A stretch of DNA of 64,000 nucleotides, taken from NCBI RefSeq assembly GCF_026712205.1, contig NZ_JAPPUW010000007.1, positions 124,001 through 188,000 of the forward strand, read 5' to 3'. Below the pieces are notes generated by a model that saw only the letters and a list, made by a program, of their open reading frames with translations, ran no database searches and was not told the DNA's origin. Made by a program: the position numbers and the translations under genes. This DNA comes from Pelomonas aquatica (GTDB taxonomy: Bacteria; Pseudomonadota; Gammaproteobacteria; Burkholderiales; Burkholderiaceae_C). This document shows positions 32,147 to 40,536 of the stretch, in pieces. The number at the start of each line of letters is the position of its first letter. Within the stretch, counting starts at the first letter, position 1.

Positions 32147-34255
32147 CGACCCACTCTTTCCCTCATCGCCGCCGCCGCGGCACTGTTCGCCGCCGCTTCC
32201 GCCGGCGCCCAGACCCTGCCGCAGGTCAGCGTGACCGGCAAGGCCGCCGAGGCCGCGCCCGGCCTCGGCGGCTTCAGCGATCCGCCTGCCCGGCTGCCGA
32301 TGCAGGCCATCAGCCTGTCGGCCGAGCGCCTGGCCGACAGCGGCATCGACCAGCTCGCCGGCCTGACCAAGCTCGACGCCTCCGTTTCGGACAGCTACAA
32401 CGCCGTCGGCTACTGGTCGCAGCTCAAGGTGCGCGGCTTCGACCTCGACAACCGTTTCAACCTGCGCCGCGACGGCCTGCCCATCAATGGCGAGACCTCG
32501 CTGAGCCTGGCGAACAAGGCCGTCGTCGAAGTGCTCAAGGGCAGCTCCGGCATGCAGGCCGGCACGAGCGCTCCGGCCGGCCTCGTCAACCTCGTCGTCA
32601 AGCGCCCGCTGGCCGATGACGCGACGACGCTGATGCTGGGTGCCATCCAGGGCGGCACCGTCGAGGCCGGCATCGACCACTCGCAGCGCTTCGGCATGGG
32701 CCGCGAGTTCGGCCTGCGCGTCAACCTCGCCGCGGCCCGTCTCGACCCGACGCTGCGCAGCAGCAAGGGCAACTCGCACACCGCCGCGCTGGCGGCCGAC
32801 TGGCGCGTCAGCCCCGACACCCTCGTCGAGGCCGAGGTCGAGTTCAACCGCCAGAGCCAGCCCAGCCAGGACGGCTTCAGCCTGCTCGGCAGCACGCTGC
32901 CCGACGCCCGGCGCGTCGACCCCAAGCTCAACCTCAACAACCAGCCCTGGACGCAGCCCGTCGTCTTCGACAACACGCACGCCTCGCTGCGCGTGCAGCA
33001 GAAGCTCTCCGGCGGCTGGAGCGCCCAGGCCCACGTCGGCATCCAGCGCCTGCGCACCGACGACCGCAATGCCTTCGGCTTCGGCTGCTCGGCCGAAAAC
33101 AACTACACGCGCTATTGCAGCGACGGCACCTTCGACCTCTACGACTACCGCAGCCTGAACGAGCACCGCGACACGACCTCGCTCGACCTCTCCGCCAGCG
33201 GCCCCGTGCAGCTCGCCGGCCTGCGCCATGACCTGACCGTGGGCGGCCTGACGAGCCAGTTCAAGGGCCGCTTCCAGCGCCTGGCCTACAACCTCACCAG
33301 CACGCCCGGCAACATCGACGGCAGCGTCGTCGTGCCGCCCGCCCCCGACCTGACCGGCGAGAACACCAACCGCAGCGAGCGCAGCAACGAGCTCTATCTG
33401 CGCGACCGCGTGGCCCTCGGCGCGGACACGACCGCCTGGCTCGGCCTGCGCCACACCCGCCTGCACCGCGACAGCGTGCAGACCGACGGCAGCCAGCCCG
33501 TCGACTACTCGCAGAACCTCTCCACGCCCTGGGTCGCATTGAGCCACGCCATCGCCGCCGACTGGCTGGCCTATGCGAGCTGGGGCCAGGGCGTCGAAAG
33601 CGAGGTCGCACCCAACCTCCCCATATACGTCAACGCCGGCCGCGCCCTGCCCGCGCTGAAGAGCCGCCAGACGGAACTCGGCCTGAAGACCGGCACCCAG
33701 CGCGTCGAAGGCTCGCTGACCGTCTTCGACATCCGCCGCCCGCTGTGGCGCGACACCGGCAGCTGCGATGTCAAACTGAGCTGCGAACACCGCCTGGACG
33801 GCCATGCCCGTCACCGCGGCATCGAAGCCAGCGTCGACCTGAAGTGGAGCGGCGGCGGCCTGTTCGCCAGCGCCCAGCGCCTGCGCGCACGCCGCGAGGG
33901 CAGCGCCGAAGCCAGCCTCAACGGCCTCGTGCCGCCCAATGTGCCGCAGACCACGCTCAAGGCCCAGCTGCGCCAGGACCTGCTGCCGGGCCTGCAGGCC
34001 CTGCTCGGCCTGCAGTACGAAGGCCGCCGCTACGCGACGCCCGACAACGGCGTTCCCGTGCCCGCCTGGACCGTGGCCGACGCCGGCCTGCGCTACACCC
34101 AGGGCGTGGGCAAGCAGACCTGGATCTGGCGCGCCGCCGTGGACAACCTGGCCAACCGCCGCGCCTGGCGCGAGTCGCCCTGGCAGTTCCAGCACAGCTA
34201 CCTCTACCCCCTGGCGCCGAGGGCCTTGCGCGCGAGTCTCGAGGTCCGCTTGTGA
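32141..34255 (+). CDS. TonB-dependent receptor, probably for thiamine or a precursor
   Basis: This 704-residue protein has a signal peptide (cleavage after GAQ, about residue 24), a plug domain with SGIDQLAGLTKLDASVSDSY, LKVRGFDLDNRFNLRRDGLP and VEVLKGSSGMQAGTSAPAGL, and a barrel ending ...RALRASLEVRL. It resembles siderophore receptors in sequence. The TPP riboswitch 90 bases upstream indicates that its ligand is thiamine, its phosphates or a pyrimidine/thiazole precursor. No strong Shine-Dalgarno precedes the ATG, which lies inside a hairpin. No thiamine gene is adjacent. Confidence 0.88.
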   Translation: MARPTLSLIAAAAALFAAASAGAQTLPQVSVTGKAAEAAPGLGGFSDPPARLPMQAISLSAERLADSGIDQLAGLTKLDASVSDSYNAVGYWSQLKVRGFDLDNRFNLRRDGLPINGETSLSLANKAVVEVLKGSSGMQAGTSAPAGLVNLVVKRPLADDATTLMLGAIQGGTVEAGIDHSQRFGMGREFGLRVNLAAARLDPTLRSSKGNSHTAALAADWRVSPDTLVEAEVEFNRQSQPSQDGFSLLGSTLPDARRVDPKLNLNNQPWTQPVVFDNTHASLRVQQKLSGGWSAQAHVGIQRLRTDDRNAFGFGCSAENNYTRYCSDGTFDLYDYRSLNEHRDTTSLDLSASGPVQLAGLRHDLTVGGLTSQFKGRFQRLAYNLTSTPGNIDGSVVVPPAPDLTGENTNRSERSNELYLRDRVALGADTTAWLGLRHTRLHRDSVQTDGSQPVDYSQNLSTPWVALSHAIAADWLAYASWGQGVESEVAPNLPIYVNAGRALPALKSRQTELGLKTGTQRVEGSLTVFDIRRPLWRDTGSCDVKLSCEHRLDGHARHRGIEASVDLKWSGGGLFASAQRLRARREGSAEASLNGLVPPNVPQTTLKAQLRQDLLPGLQALLGLQYEGRRYATPDNGVPVPAWTVADAGLRYTQGVGKQTWIWRAAVDNLANRRAWRESPWQFQHSYLYPLAPRALRASLEVRL

Positions 34256-34279
34256 AGCACCTCAAAAAGTCCCTATAAT
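34250..34279 (+). promoter_or_regulatory. tRNA-Asn promoter
   Basis: TTGTGA (34250-34255, overlapping the receptor stop codon) and a consensus TATAAT (34274-34279) are 18 bases apart. The tRNA begins 13 bases later. Confidence 0.65.
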
Positions 34280-34291
34280 GGCGGGCTCTGT

Positions 34292-34367
34292 TCCTCGATA
34301 GCTCAGTCGGTAGAGCGCCGGACTGTTAATCCGTAGGTCCCTGGTTCGAGCCCAGGTCGGGGAGCCA
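34292..34367 (+). tRNA. tRNA-Asn (GTT), copy 1
   Basis: A full cloverleaf of 76 bases including an encoded CCA. The acceptor is TCCTCGA/TCGGGGA, the anticodon loop CTGTTAA gives GTT and the T loop is TTCGAGC. The first anticodon-stem pair is C-T (27/43), where this tRNA normally has a Watson-Crick pair. Confidence 0.97.
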
Positions 34368-34457
34368 GAATTTCAAGCTGACGCGCCAAGCGGCGCCAAG
34401 CGTCGGCGAAACAAGACGCACATCGCAACCGTTCGATGTGCCGACATACCCAACAAT

Positions 34458-34533
34458 TCCTCGATAGCTCAGTCGGTAGAGCGCCGGACTGTTAATCCGT
34501 AGGTCCCTGGTTCGAGCCCAGGTCGGGGAGCCA
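34458..34533 (+). tRNA. tRNA-Asn (GTT), copy 2
   Basis: Identical over all 76 bases to copy 1 and separated from it by 90 bases with no promoter of its own that I can see. The two copies are probably one transcript ending at the terminator at 34542. Confidence 0.97.
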
Positions 34534-34541
34534 AATCAGAA

Positions 34542-34571
34542 GCCTCGCTGCCCGTGCAGCGAGGCTTTTTT
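34542..34571 (+). terminator. Rho-independent terminator of the tRNA-Asn pair
   Basis: A 10-bp stem GCCTCGCTGC/GCAGCGAGGC with loop CCGT is followed by six T. It ends 23 bases before the yjdM start. Confidence 0.93.
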
Positions 34572-34594
34572 CTTGTTCAGCCAAGAGCCCATCG

Positions 34595-34939
34595 ATGAGC
34601 GCCCTGCCCGCCTGCCCCAAGTGCCAGTCCACCTACACCTACGAGGACGGCGCGCTGCTGATCTGCCCTGAGTGCGGCCATGAATGGTCGGCCCAGGGCT
34701 CCGAGCCTGCGCCTGCCAACGAGGCGCGCGTCGTCAAGGACGCCGTGGGCAATGTGCTGCAGGACGGCGACACCATCACCGTCGTCAAGGACCTGAAGAT
34801 CAGGGGCTCGTCCCTGGTGGTCAAGGTCGGCACCAGGGTCAAGAACATCCGCCTCACCGACGGCGATCACGACATCGACTGCAAGATCGACGGCATCGGC
34901 GCGATGGGGCTGAAGTCGGAGTTCGTCAAGAAGGTCTGA
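34595..34939 (+). CDS. yjdM: YjdM/PhnA-family zinc-ribbon protein
   Basis: This 114-residue protein has an N-terminal zinc ribbon ([25 protein letters not shown]) and the PhnA C-terminal domain ([55 protein letters not shown]). The name alkylphosphonate-utilisation protein is historical; the molecular role is not established. It stands alone after the tRNA terminator. Confidence 0.93.
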   Translation: MSALPACPKCQSTYTYEDGALLICPECGHEWSAQGSEPAPANEARVVKDAVGNVLQDGDTITVVKDLKIRGSSLVVKVGTRVKNIRLTDGDHDIDCKIDGIGAMGLKSEFVKKV

Positions 34940-35764
34940 TCACGAAAAATCGCGCGCCTCGTCCACCGGCGTCCAGGCGATGACCTTGTCGTCGCGCAGC
35001 TTGTCGTCCGCATCGCTCAGGCCGATGGCCTCGGCCACGCTGTACGGGAAGACGCCGTGCGGCGCGGCGCCCTCGATGTCCAGCTCGTGCGCCCGTGCGC
35101 TCCAGCACGACAGGTAGAGCAGGCTGGAATAGGTCGGGTCGGCGCAGTCCCGCGGCTCGCACTGGCAGCGGATGGTCTCGACGAGATCGTCCGGGAACAG
35201 CCATCGCGACGCGAAGGCGGCGCCGACCTCCGGATAGGCATAGCCCAGTTCGGCGAGCTGGGCCTCGTAGCGGCCGTCGTCGGTCGCAAAGGCCGGCTGC
35301 AGGCATGCGCGCTCGGGCATCGCCATCTTCAGGATCAGGTCGCCCGTGCCGTGCAGCAGGCCCGAGGTGAACGCCAGCCCCTTGTCCAGCCTCAGGTCTT
35401 CGGCCAGCGACTGCGCGATCTTCGCGACGTCCAGGCTGTGGCGCCAGAACTCGGTCATGTCCACGCCGGGCACCCCCTTGAAGGCGGCGCCCACGGCCGC
35501 CGCCTGCACGAGCTGGCGTGTGGCATTCAGGCCCAGCAGGGCCGTGGCCGCCTCGACGGTGCCGATGCGCTGCCCGCCCACGCTGTAGCGCGCTGAGTTC
35601 ACCAGCCGCAGCAGCCGCACCGTCAGCCCGACCTCGCCGGACAGCAGCTGGTTGACCCGCTGCAGATCGGGCTCCTCATGCTGCAGCTCCGTAAGAATCC
35701 GGTTGACTGCCTCGGGCAGCGACGGAACCAATGCATCGGTGGCGAGAAGGTCTTCGAGTTTCAC
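34940..35764 (-). CDS. HDOD-domain protein
   Basis: This protein of about 274 residues has one HDOD domain: LVPSLPEAVNRILTELQ, LLRLVNSARYSVGGQRIGTVEAATALLGLNATRQLV, FWRHSLDVAKIAQSLA and FTSGLLHGTGDLIL. HDOD proteins lack full phosphodiesterase residues and act in c-di-GMP or stress signalling. I choose the GTG at 35764 because GAGG precedes it and the domain starts at once. An ATG at 35863 would add 33 non-conserved residues and would overlap the start codon of the divergent ABC permease. Confidence 0.82.
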   Translation of the reverse strand: MKLEDLLATDALVPSLPEAVNRILTELQHEEPDLQRVNQLLSGEVGLTVRLLRLVNSARYSVGGQRIGTVEAATALLGLNATRQLVQAAAVGAAFKGVPGVDMTEFWRHSLDVAKIAQSLAEDLRLDKGLAFTSGLLHGTGDLILKMAMPERACLQPAFATDDGRYEAQLAELGYAYPEVGAAFASRWLFPDDLVETIRCQCEPRDCADPTYSSLLYLSCWSARAHELDIEGAAPHGVFPYSVAEAIGLSDADDKLRDDKVIAWTPVDEARDFS

Positions 35765-35861
35765 GGGATACCTCGCGAGGAATGGCGCAATGCTAATAGC
35801 CTGCGCCGGGTCTTCAAGCGCGAATGACGCAGCTGGCTGCGGGGGCGCTATCGTTGCGGCC

Positions 35862-37019
35862 ATGAGCGATGCCGGCGCCCTGTCCCTGCCCGAGCCGCCC
35901 GAGGCCCGGGCCGCCGGGGCGCCCGACGTCGAACCGCAGTTGCTGGCGGCCGGTCCGCAGGAGTGGCGCATCGTCGGCGACTGGACGCTGCTGGCGCTGC
36001 GCGGGCGCTACGAGGAGTTCCGCCAGCGCATCGCCGCCGCCGTGGCGGAGCCGGGCGGGGCGCTGTGGGATCTGCGGGGCCTGCGCCGGCTGGACACCGC
36101 CGGCGCACTGACGCTGTGGCAGGGCTGGGGCCGCAAGCCGCCGGCGCGGCTGCTGTGGCTGCCCGAGCACGTGACGCTGTTCACGCAGTTCATGCAGCCC
36201 GACGCCGTGCCGAAGCGCCGGCCCGGCCTGGGCCTGCAATCCGGCGCGCTCAAGCTGCTGGCCTTCGCCCGCCACGGCGTCGACATCGTCGCGCTGACCG
36301 GCCGCCTCGTGCTGGACCTGGGCCGCATGCTGCGCCGCCCGTCGCTGATCGGCTGGCGCGAGATCTCGGCCAACGTCTTCCGCACCGGCGCCCAGGCGCT
36401 GCCGATCACGGCCCTGGTGGGCTTTCTCGTCGGGCTGACGCTGTCCTATCTGATCTCGCGGCAGCTCAAGACCTATGGCGCCGACATCTTCGTCATCAAC
36501 ATCCTCGGGCTGGCCGTGCTGCGCGAGCTCGGCCCGCTGCTGGCGGCCATCATCGTGGCCGGGCGCTCGGGATCGGCGATGACGGCGCAGATCGGCGTCA
36601 TGCGCGTCACGCAGGAGCTGGACGCGCTGTCGGTGATGGGCATCTCGCACACCGTGCGCCTGGTGGCGCCCAAGGTCGTCGCGCTCGCGCTGTCCCTGCC
36701 GCTGGTCGCGCTGTGGACCGGCGCGCTGATGATGCTGGGCGGCATGGCGGCGGCCCGCATGCAGCTCGGCATCGACCCGCTGCAGTTCCTGCAGGTGCTG
36801 CCGCGCGTCGTGCAGCCGGCCAATCTGTGGCTGGGCGTCGCGAAGTCAGTGCTGTTCGGCGGCCTGATCGCGCTGCTGGCCTGCCACTTCGGGCTGCGCG
36901 TGAAGCCCAACACCGAGAGCCTGGGCCTGGGCGTCACGCAGTCCGTCGTCACGGCGATCACGCTGGTCATCGTCGTGGATGCGATCTTCGCCGTGCTGTT
37001 CTCCAACGTAGGCATCTAG
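35862..37019 (+). CDS. MlaE-type ABC permease with N-terminal STAS-like domain
   Basis: In this 385-residue protein, residues 25-125 (WRIVGDWTLLALRGRYEEFRQRI ... LWDLRGLRRLDTAGALTLWQGW) resemble the STAS fold of MlaB. Residues 130-385 form the MlaE permease with TGAQALPITALVGFLVGLTLSYL, AIIVAGRSGSAMTAQIGVM and KSVLFGGLIALLACHFGL. It would move phospholipids across the inner membrane with the following ATPase and MCE proteins. In E. coli MlaB is separate, so this is a fused arrangement. Confidence 0.92.
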   Translation: MSDAGALSLPEPPEARAAGAPDVEPQLLAAGPQEWRIVGDWTLLALRGRYEEFRQRIAAAVAEPGGALWDLRGLRRLDTAGALTLWQGWGRKPPARLLWLPEHVTLFTQFMQPDAVPKRRPGLGLQSGALKLLAFARHGVDIVALTGRLVLDLGRMLRRPSLIGWREISANVFRTGAQALPITALVGFLVGLTLSYLISRQLKTYGADIFVINILGLAVLRELGPLLAAIIVAGRSGSAMTAQIGVMRVTQELDALSVMGISHTVRLVAPKVVALALSLPLVALWTGALMMLGGMAAARMQLGIDPLQFLQVLPRVVQPANLWLGVAKSVLFGGLIALLACHFGLRVKPNTESLGLGVTQSVVTAITLVIVVDAIFAVLFSNVGI

Positions 37020-37868
37020 ATGAACGGCATGGAAGCCATCATCGAAGTCGACGACGTGACCACCGTGCTGGGCGGCCACGTCATCCACCGCGGCCTGGAC
37101 CTGACCGTCTACCGCGGCGAGGTCGTGGCGCTGATCGGCGGCTCGGGTTCCGGCAAGACGACGCTGCTGCGCCTGCTGCTGGGCCTGGAAGTGCCCACGG
37201 CCGGCAGCGTGAAGATCTTCGGCCACCCGCTGGGCCGCTGTGCCGCGCGCGATCTGGAGTGCGTGCGCTACCGTTGGGGCGTGCTGTTCCAGAACGGCGC
37301 GCTGTTCTCGGCGCTGAACGTGTTCGACAACATCGCGCTGCCGCTGCGCGAGCTCAGGAGCGTGCCCGACAGCCTCGTCAGGCCGCTGGTCATGCTCAAG
37401 CTGGCCCAGGTCGGCCTCAAGCCCGAGGACGCGCTGAAGCGCCCGGCCGAGCTGTCGGGCGGCATGGTCAAGCGCGTGTCGCTGGCCCGCGCCCTCATCC
37501 TCGACCCGCAGCTGCTCTTCCTGGATGAACCCACCGCCGGGCTGGACCCGGACAGCGCCAAGCAGTTCGTCAAGCTGCTGCGCCGGCTGCGCCAGGAGCT
37601 GGGGCTGACGGTCGTGATGGTCACGCACGACGTGGACACGCTGTTCGCCGTCGTCGACCGCGTGGCCGTGCTGGCCGACCAGCACATCATCGCCTGCGCA
37701 CCGCTGGCCGAGATGGCCCGGCTGCCCCATTCCTTCGTGCGCAACTTCTTCCTCGGCCACGTCGAACGCTGCGCGGAGGACGACCTGCGGCGCTTCCGCC
37801 TCAGCCTGGACGACACCAGCGAGGACGGCGGCGTGCCGGCCGTGCTGCGCGAAGAACACGCCGTCTGA
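37020..37868 (+). CDS. MlaF-type ABC transporter ATP-binding protein
   Basis: This 282-residue ATPase has Walker A GGSGSGKTTLL, signature ELSGGMVKRVSLARAL, Walker B LLFLDEPTAGLDP and the H-loop in VTHDVD. The gene begins at the base after the permease stop codon (TAGATG). The ATPase would power the Mla-like lipid transporter. Residues 240-282 form a variable acidic tail. Confidence 0.95.
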   Translation: MNGMEAIIEVDDVTTVLGGHVIHRGLDLTVYRGEVVALIGGSGSGKTTLLRLLLGLEVPTAGSVKIFGHPLGRCAARDLECVRYRWGVLFQNGALFSALNVFDNIALPLRELRSVPDSLVRPLVMLKLAQVGLKPEDALKRPAELSGGMVKRVSLARALILDPQLLFLDEPTAGLDPDSAKQFVKLLRRLRQELGLTVVMVTHDVDTLFAVVDRVAVLADQHIIACAPLAEMARLPHSFVRNFFLGHVERCAEDDLRRFRLSLDDTSEDGGVPAVLREEHAV

Positions 37869-37888
37869 GACTCCGACCTGCGAACCCC

Positions 37889-38854
37889 ATGGAAAACAAA
37901 GCCCACGCCATCGCCGCCGGCCTCTTTCTGCTGCTGCTCGGCTTCGCGCTCGCGGCCACCGTCGCGTGGTTCCAGGGCGACCGCACGGAGCGCGTGCGCT
38001 ACACCGTCGTGGCGCGCAGCGGCGTGGCCGGCCTGAACCTGAAGGCGCCCGTCAAGCTGCGCGGCGTGGAAGTCGGCCACGTCGAGCGCATCGGCTTCGA
38101 CCCGGGCGACGCGCGCCAGATCCTCGTCGACATCGCCGTGGACGCCGCCGCACCCGTGTCCGCCAGCGCCTATGCCCAGCTCGGCCTGCAGGGCGTCACC
38201 GGCCTGTCCTTCGTCGCGCTGGAGGAGGCCGACGCCCAGGCGCCGTTCAGGCGCGCCGCGCCGGGTGCGCGCATCGCGCTGCGGCCCACGCTGCTGGACC
38301 GGCTGGCCGAGAGCGGCCCGGGCCTCGTCGCCGGCTTTGCCGAGGCCGCCGCACGCCTGAACGCCTTGCTCAGCGACGACAACCGCGCCCAGCTCGGCCA
38401 GGCCCTGGTGCAGCTGCGCCAGGCCGCCACCGACACCAGCCGGCTGATGGCCGCACTGCAGCCCGGCGCGCGCGAGCTGCCCGGCCTGCTGAAGGATGCC
38501 GATGCCGCCACCCAGCGCGCCGACGCAGCGCTGCGCCGCATCGAAGCCCTGGCCGCCGACGGCCAGCAGCTCGCCCAGGAGCTGAAGGCCCGCGCCGCGA
38601 TGCTGGACCGGCTGGAGGCCGCCGCCGCCCAGGTGCAGGCCACCAGCCGCAACCTCGAACTCGCGCTGGTGGGCGACACGCCGCTGCGCACGCGCCCGCT
38701 GCTCGCCGACATCTCGGCCGCCAGCCGCAGCGTCGAACGCGCCGCCAACGAGGTCGGCGAGCAGCCGCAGAGCCTGCTCTTCGGCCGCGGCCCCCGCCCG
38801 CCCGGCCCCGGCGAGGCCGGCTTCGACCCGCGCCCCAGGGCCGGCACGAAATGA
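37889..38854 (+). CDS. MCE/MlaD-family substrate-binding protein
   Basis: This 321-residue protein has one N-terminal membrane helix (about 8-28), one MCE domain (about 38-118: RYTVVARSGVAGLNLKAPVKLRGVEVGHVERI and LGLQGVTGLSFVAL) and a long helical C-terminal region (about 150-290). In MlaD-type proteins this layout forms a hexameric lipid conduit facing the periplasm. It follows the ATPase by 20 bases. Confidence 0.92.
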   Translation: MENKAHAIAAGLFLLLLGFALAATVAWFQGDRTERVRYTVVARSGVAGLNLKAPVKLRGVEVGHVERIGFDPGDARQILVDIAVDAAAPVSASAYAQLGLQGVTGLSFVALEEADAQAPFRRAAPGARIALRPTLLDRLAESGPGLVAGFAEAAARLNALLSDDNRAQLGQALVQLRQAATDTSRLMAALQPGARELPGLLKDADAATQRADAALRRIEALAADGQQLAQELKARAAMLDRLEAAAAQVQATSRNLELALVGDTPLRTRPLLADISAASRSVERAANEVGEQPQSLLFGRGPRPPGPGEAGFDPRPRAGTK

Positions 38855-39435
38855 CCGCACGCCTTCTTGCCGCCCTGCTGGCCGCGCTCGCGCTCGGCGC
38901 CTGCTCGCTCGCCCCCGTCGCACCCGCCAAGGCCGTCTACGACCTCGGCCCGGCCCCGGACGCGTCCGCCGGCAGCGGCGGCCCGCTGGCCTGGCGCATC
39001 GCCGACGTGACCGCCCCGCCCTGGCTCGGCGGCGACGGCATCGCCTACCGCCTGGCCTACGAGCAGCCGCTGCGCCTGCAGCACTACCGCGACAGCATCT
39101 GGGCCGCGCCGCCCGCCGCGCTGCTGACCCAGCGCCTGCGCGAACGGCTGGACGCGCCGGCCGGCTGCGCGACGCGACCCGCCGCGCTGCTGGCCGTGAA
39201 CCTGGACGAGTTCGAGCAGGTCTTCGCCAGTCCGTCGAGCAGCCGGGTCGTGCTGCGGCTGCACGCGACGCTCTGGCCCGCCGGCGCCACCGGCCCGACG
39301 CTGCAGCAGCACTGGCGGCTGGAGCGCCCCGCCGCGACGCCCGACGCCGCCGGCGCCGTGCGCGGCCTGGCCCAGGCCGTGGACGAGCTGCTGCCGCAGC
39401 TGGCCGGCTGGCTGGCCGCATCGGCCTGCCGCTGA
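38851..39435 (+). CDS. PqiC/ABC-type transport auxiliary lipoprotein
   Basis: This 194-residue lipoprotein has a lipobox ending LGAC (Cys18). The ABC_trans_aux region shows YDLGPAPDA, WRIADVTAPPWLGGDGIAYRL, LRLQHYRDSIWAAPPAALLTQRLRERL and a C-terminal LAQAVDELLPQLAGWL. Such outer-membrane lipoproteins (PqiC-like) complete MCE systems. The start overlaps the MCE stop by four bases (ATGA), so the four genes from 35862 form an operon. Confidence 0.88.
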   Translation: MTARLLAALLAALALGACSLAPVAPAKAVYDLGPAPDASAGSGGPLAWRIADVTAPPWLGGDGIAYRLAYEQPLRLQHYRDSIWAAPPAALLTQRLRERLDAPAGCATRPAALLAVNLDEFEQVFASPSSSRVVLRLHATLWPAGATGPTLQQHWRLERPAATPDAAGAVRGLAQAVDELLPQLAGWLAASACR

Positions 39436-39501
39436 ACCTCGGCCATGGAGTTTCGGGCGGCGACGCGTCACACTGCCTGTCACCCGACCGCCGACCGCAC
39501 C

Positions 39502-39819
39502 ATGAACGAACTGCTCGCCGCCTACCGCTACACCAGCAACAACCACGCGCAGATCGAGGCCAGCAAGGTCTGCGGCTGCTGCAACTGCGTCGAGATCTTC
39601 AGGCCCGACGAGATCGTCGGCTGGACGGGGCTGACGGTGCAGGACATGGACGACCCCAAGGCCATCGGCCGGCAGACCGCGATGTGCCCGCGCTGCGGCA
39701 GCGAGGCCGTGCTGGGCGACGGCTGCGGCTTTCCGATCAACGCCGGCTTCCTCGCGCGGATGAACGAAGCCTGGTTCCAGCGGACGATGATCCATCGGCC
39801 GGCGCCGAAGAAATCCTGA
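39502..39819 (+). CDS. Small cytoplasmic zinc-ribbon-like protein
   Basis: This 105-residue protein belongs to a widespread unnamed family with the pattern SNNHAQIEASKVCGCCNCVEIF, then CPRCGSEAVLGDGCGFPI and FLARMNEAWF. Two CxxC-type pairs (CGCCNC and CPRC) suggest zinc binding. Start taken at the ATG directly before the conserved region. No function is established; it is not obviously linked to its neighbours. Confidence 0.75.
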   Translation: MNELLAAYRYTSNNHAQIEASKVCGCCNCVEIFRPDEIVGWTGLTVQDMDDPKAIGRQTAMCPRCGSEAVLGDGCGFPINAGFLARMNEAWFQRTMIHRPAPKKS

Positions 39820-39863
39820 ATCCCGCTTGGCCTGGCCCGGCCCCGCGGCGCATACTGGCCGGC

Positions 39864-40190
39864 ATGGCCATCTCCCATGCCGCTCCCGGTCAAGCCATCG
39901 ACATCCTGCCCGCCGCCGACACGGCCGACGGCGCCCGCACGGTGGCGCTGTTCAAGTCGCGCGACCTGGAGGTCATGCGCCTCGTGCTGCCGGCCGGCAG
40001 GGCCCTGCCGCCGCACAAGGTCGCGCGCGAGATCACGATCCAGTGCGTCAGCGGCGCGCTGGCCGTCAACACCGCGGCCGGCCGGCATGAGCTGAAGGCC
40101 GGCCAGCTGCTGTTCCTGGACCGCGAGGCCGTGCACGACGTGCAGGCCCTGGAAGACGCCATCGCCCTGGTGACGGTCGTCCTGCCCTGA
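39864..40190 (+). CDS. Cupin-domain protein
   Basis: This 108-residue single cupin shows DLEVMRLVLPAGRALPPHKVAREITIQCVSG (motif 1, with one His where many cupins have two) and LKAGQLLFLDREAVHDVQALEDA (motif 2, His present). Metal binding is therefore plausible but incomplete compared with the classical G(X)5HXH pattern. The stop codon overlaps the left end of the 269-bp inverted-repeat element. Confidence 0.8.
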   Translation: MAISHAAPGQAIDILPAADTADGARTVALFKSRDLEVMRLVLPAGRALPPHKVAREITIQCVSGALAVNTAAGRHELKAGQLLFLDREAVHDVQALEDAIALVTVVLP

Positions 40191-40457
40191 GAACCTGTTC
40201 AAGGCCTCCTCATAGCGCCCGTTGCCCCGCAAAAGCAGTGGCTGCAAGGCGCAAACCGGAGACGGGCTGGGTGCCCGGCGAGGATTTGCAACGCCGCAGA
40301 CGCTGTTTTTGCGGGGCAACCCGAAGGGCAAGGCATCGCCAGGCCGCACTCTTCGTTGCGCCACTTGCCCGCACGCGAGTGCGGGCGGCGTGCCGCGCCT
40401 CGATTGCGGCCTGGCGATGCCTTGCGGGCACCATGAGGAGACCTTGAACAGGTTCTC
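40189..40457. repeat. 269-bp three-arm inverted-repeat element (MITE- or REP-like)
   Basis: The outer arms 40189-40213 and 40433-40457 are inverted repeats of 25 bases with one mismatch. Inside are two further hairpins. GTTGCCCCGCAAAAGCAGTG (40221-40240) pairs with 40301-40320 at 18 of 20 positions. GCAAGGCATCGCCAGGCCGC (40328 on) pairs perfectly over 21 bases with 40405-40425; its tip holds an 8-bp stem GCCCGCAC/GTGCGGGC closed by a GCGA loop (40367-40386). The whole can fold as a three-way junction. No coding sequence is evident inside. Confidence 0.85.
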
Positions 40458-40536
40458 CCTTGTCGCCCCTGGGACGCAGGGGCGACCGCCGCGGTGCTTC
40501 AATGGCGGCTCTTCGTGTGAACCGACGCCCTCCACC

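Noticed and set aside
32017-32619. Plus-strand frame starting inside the TPP riboswitch
   Set aside because: Arg/Pro-rich composition; it is the out-of-frame shadow of the receptor gene and riboswitch.
35765-35863. Longer HDOD protein starting at the ATG at 35863
   Set aside because: Its start would overlap the start of the divergent permease gene, and the extra residues are unconserved; the GTG at 35764 has a better ribosome site.
40222-40536. Upstream in-frame extension of the reductase gene through the 269-bp element
   Set aside because: The codons come from the inverted-repeat element; the family N-terminus begins at 40537.
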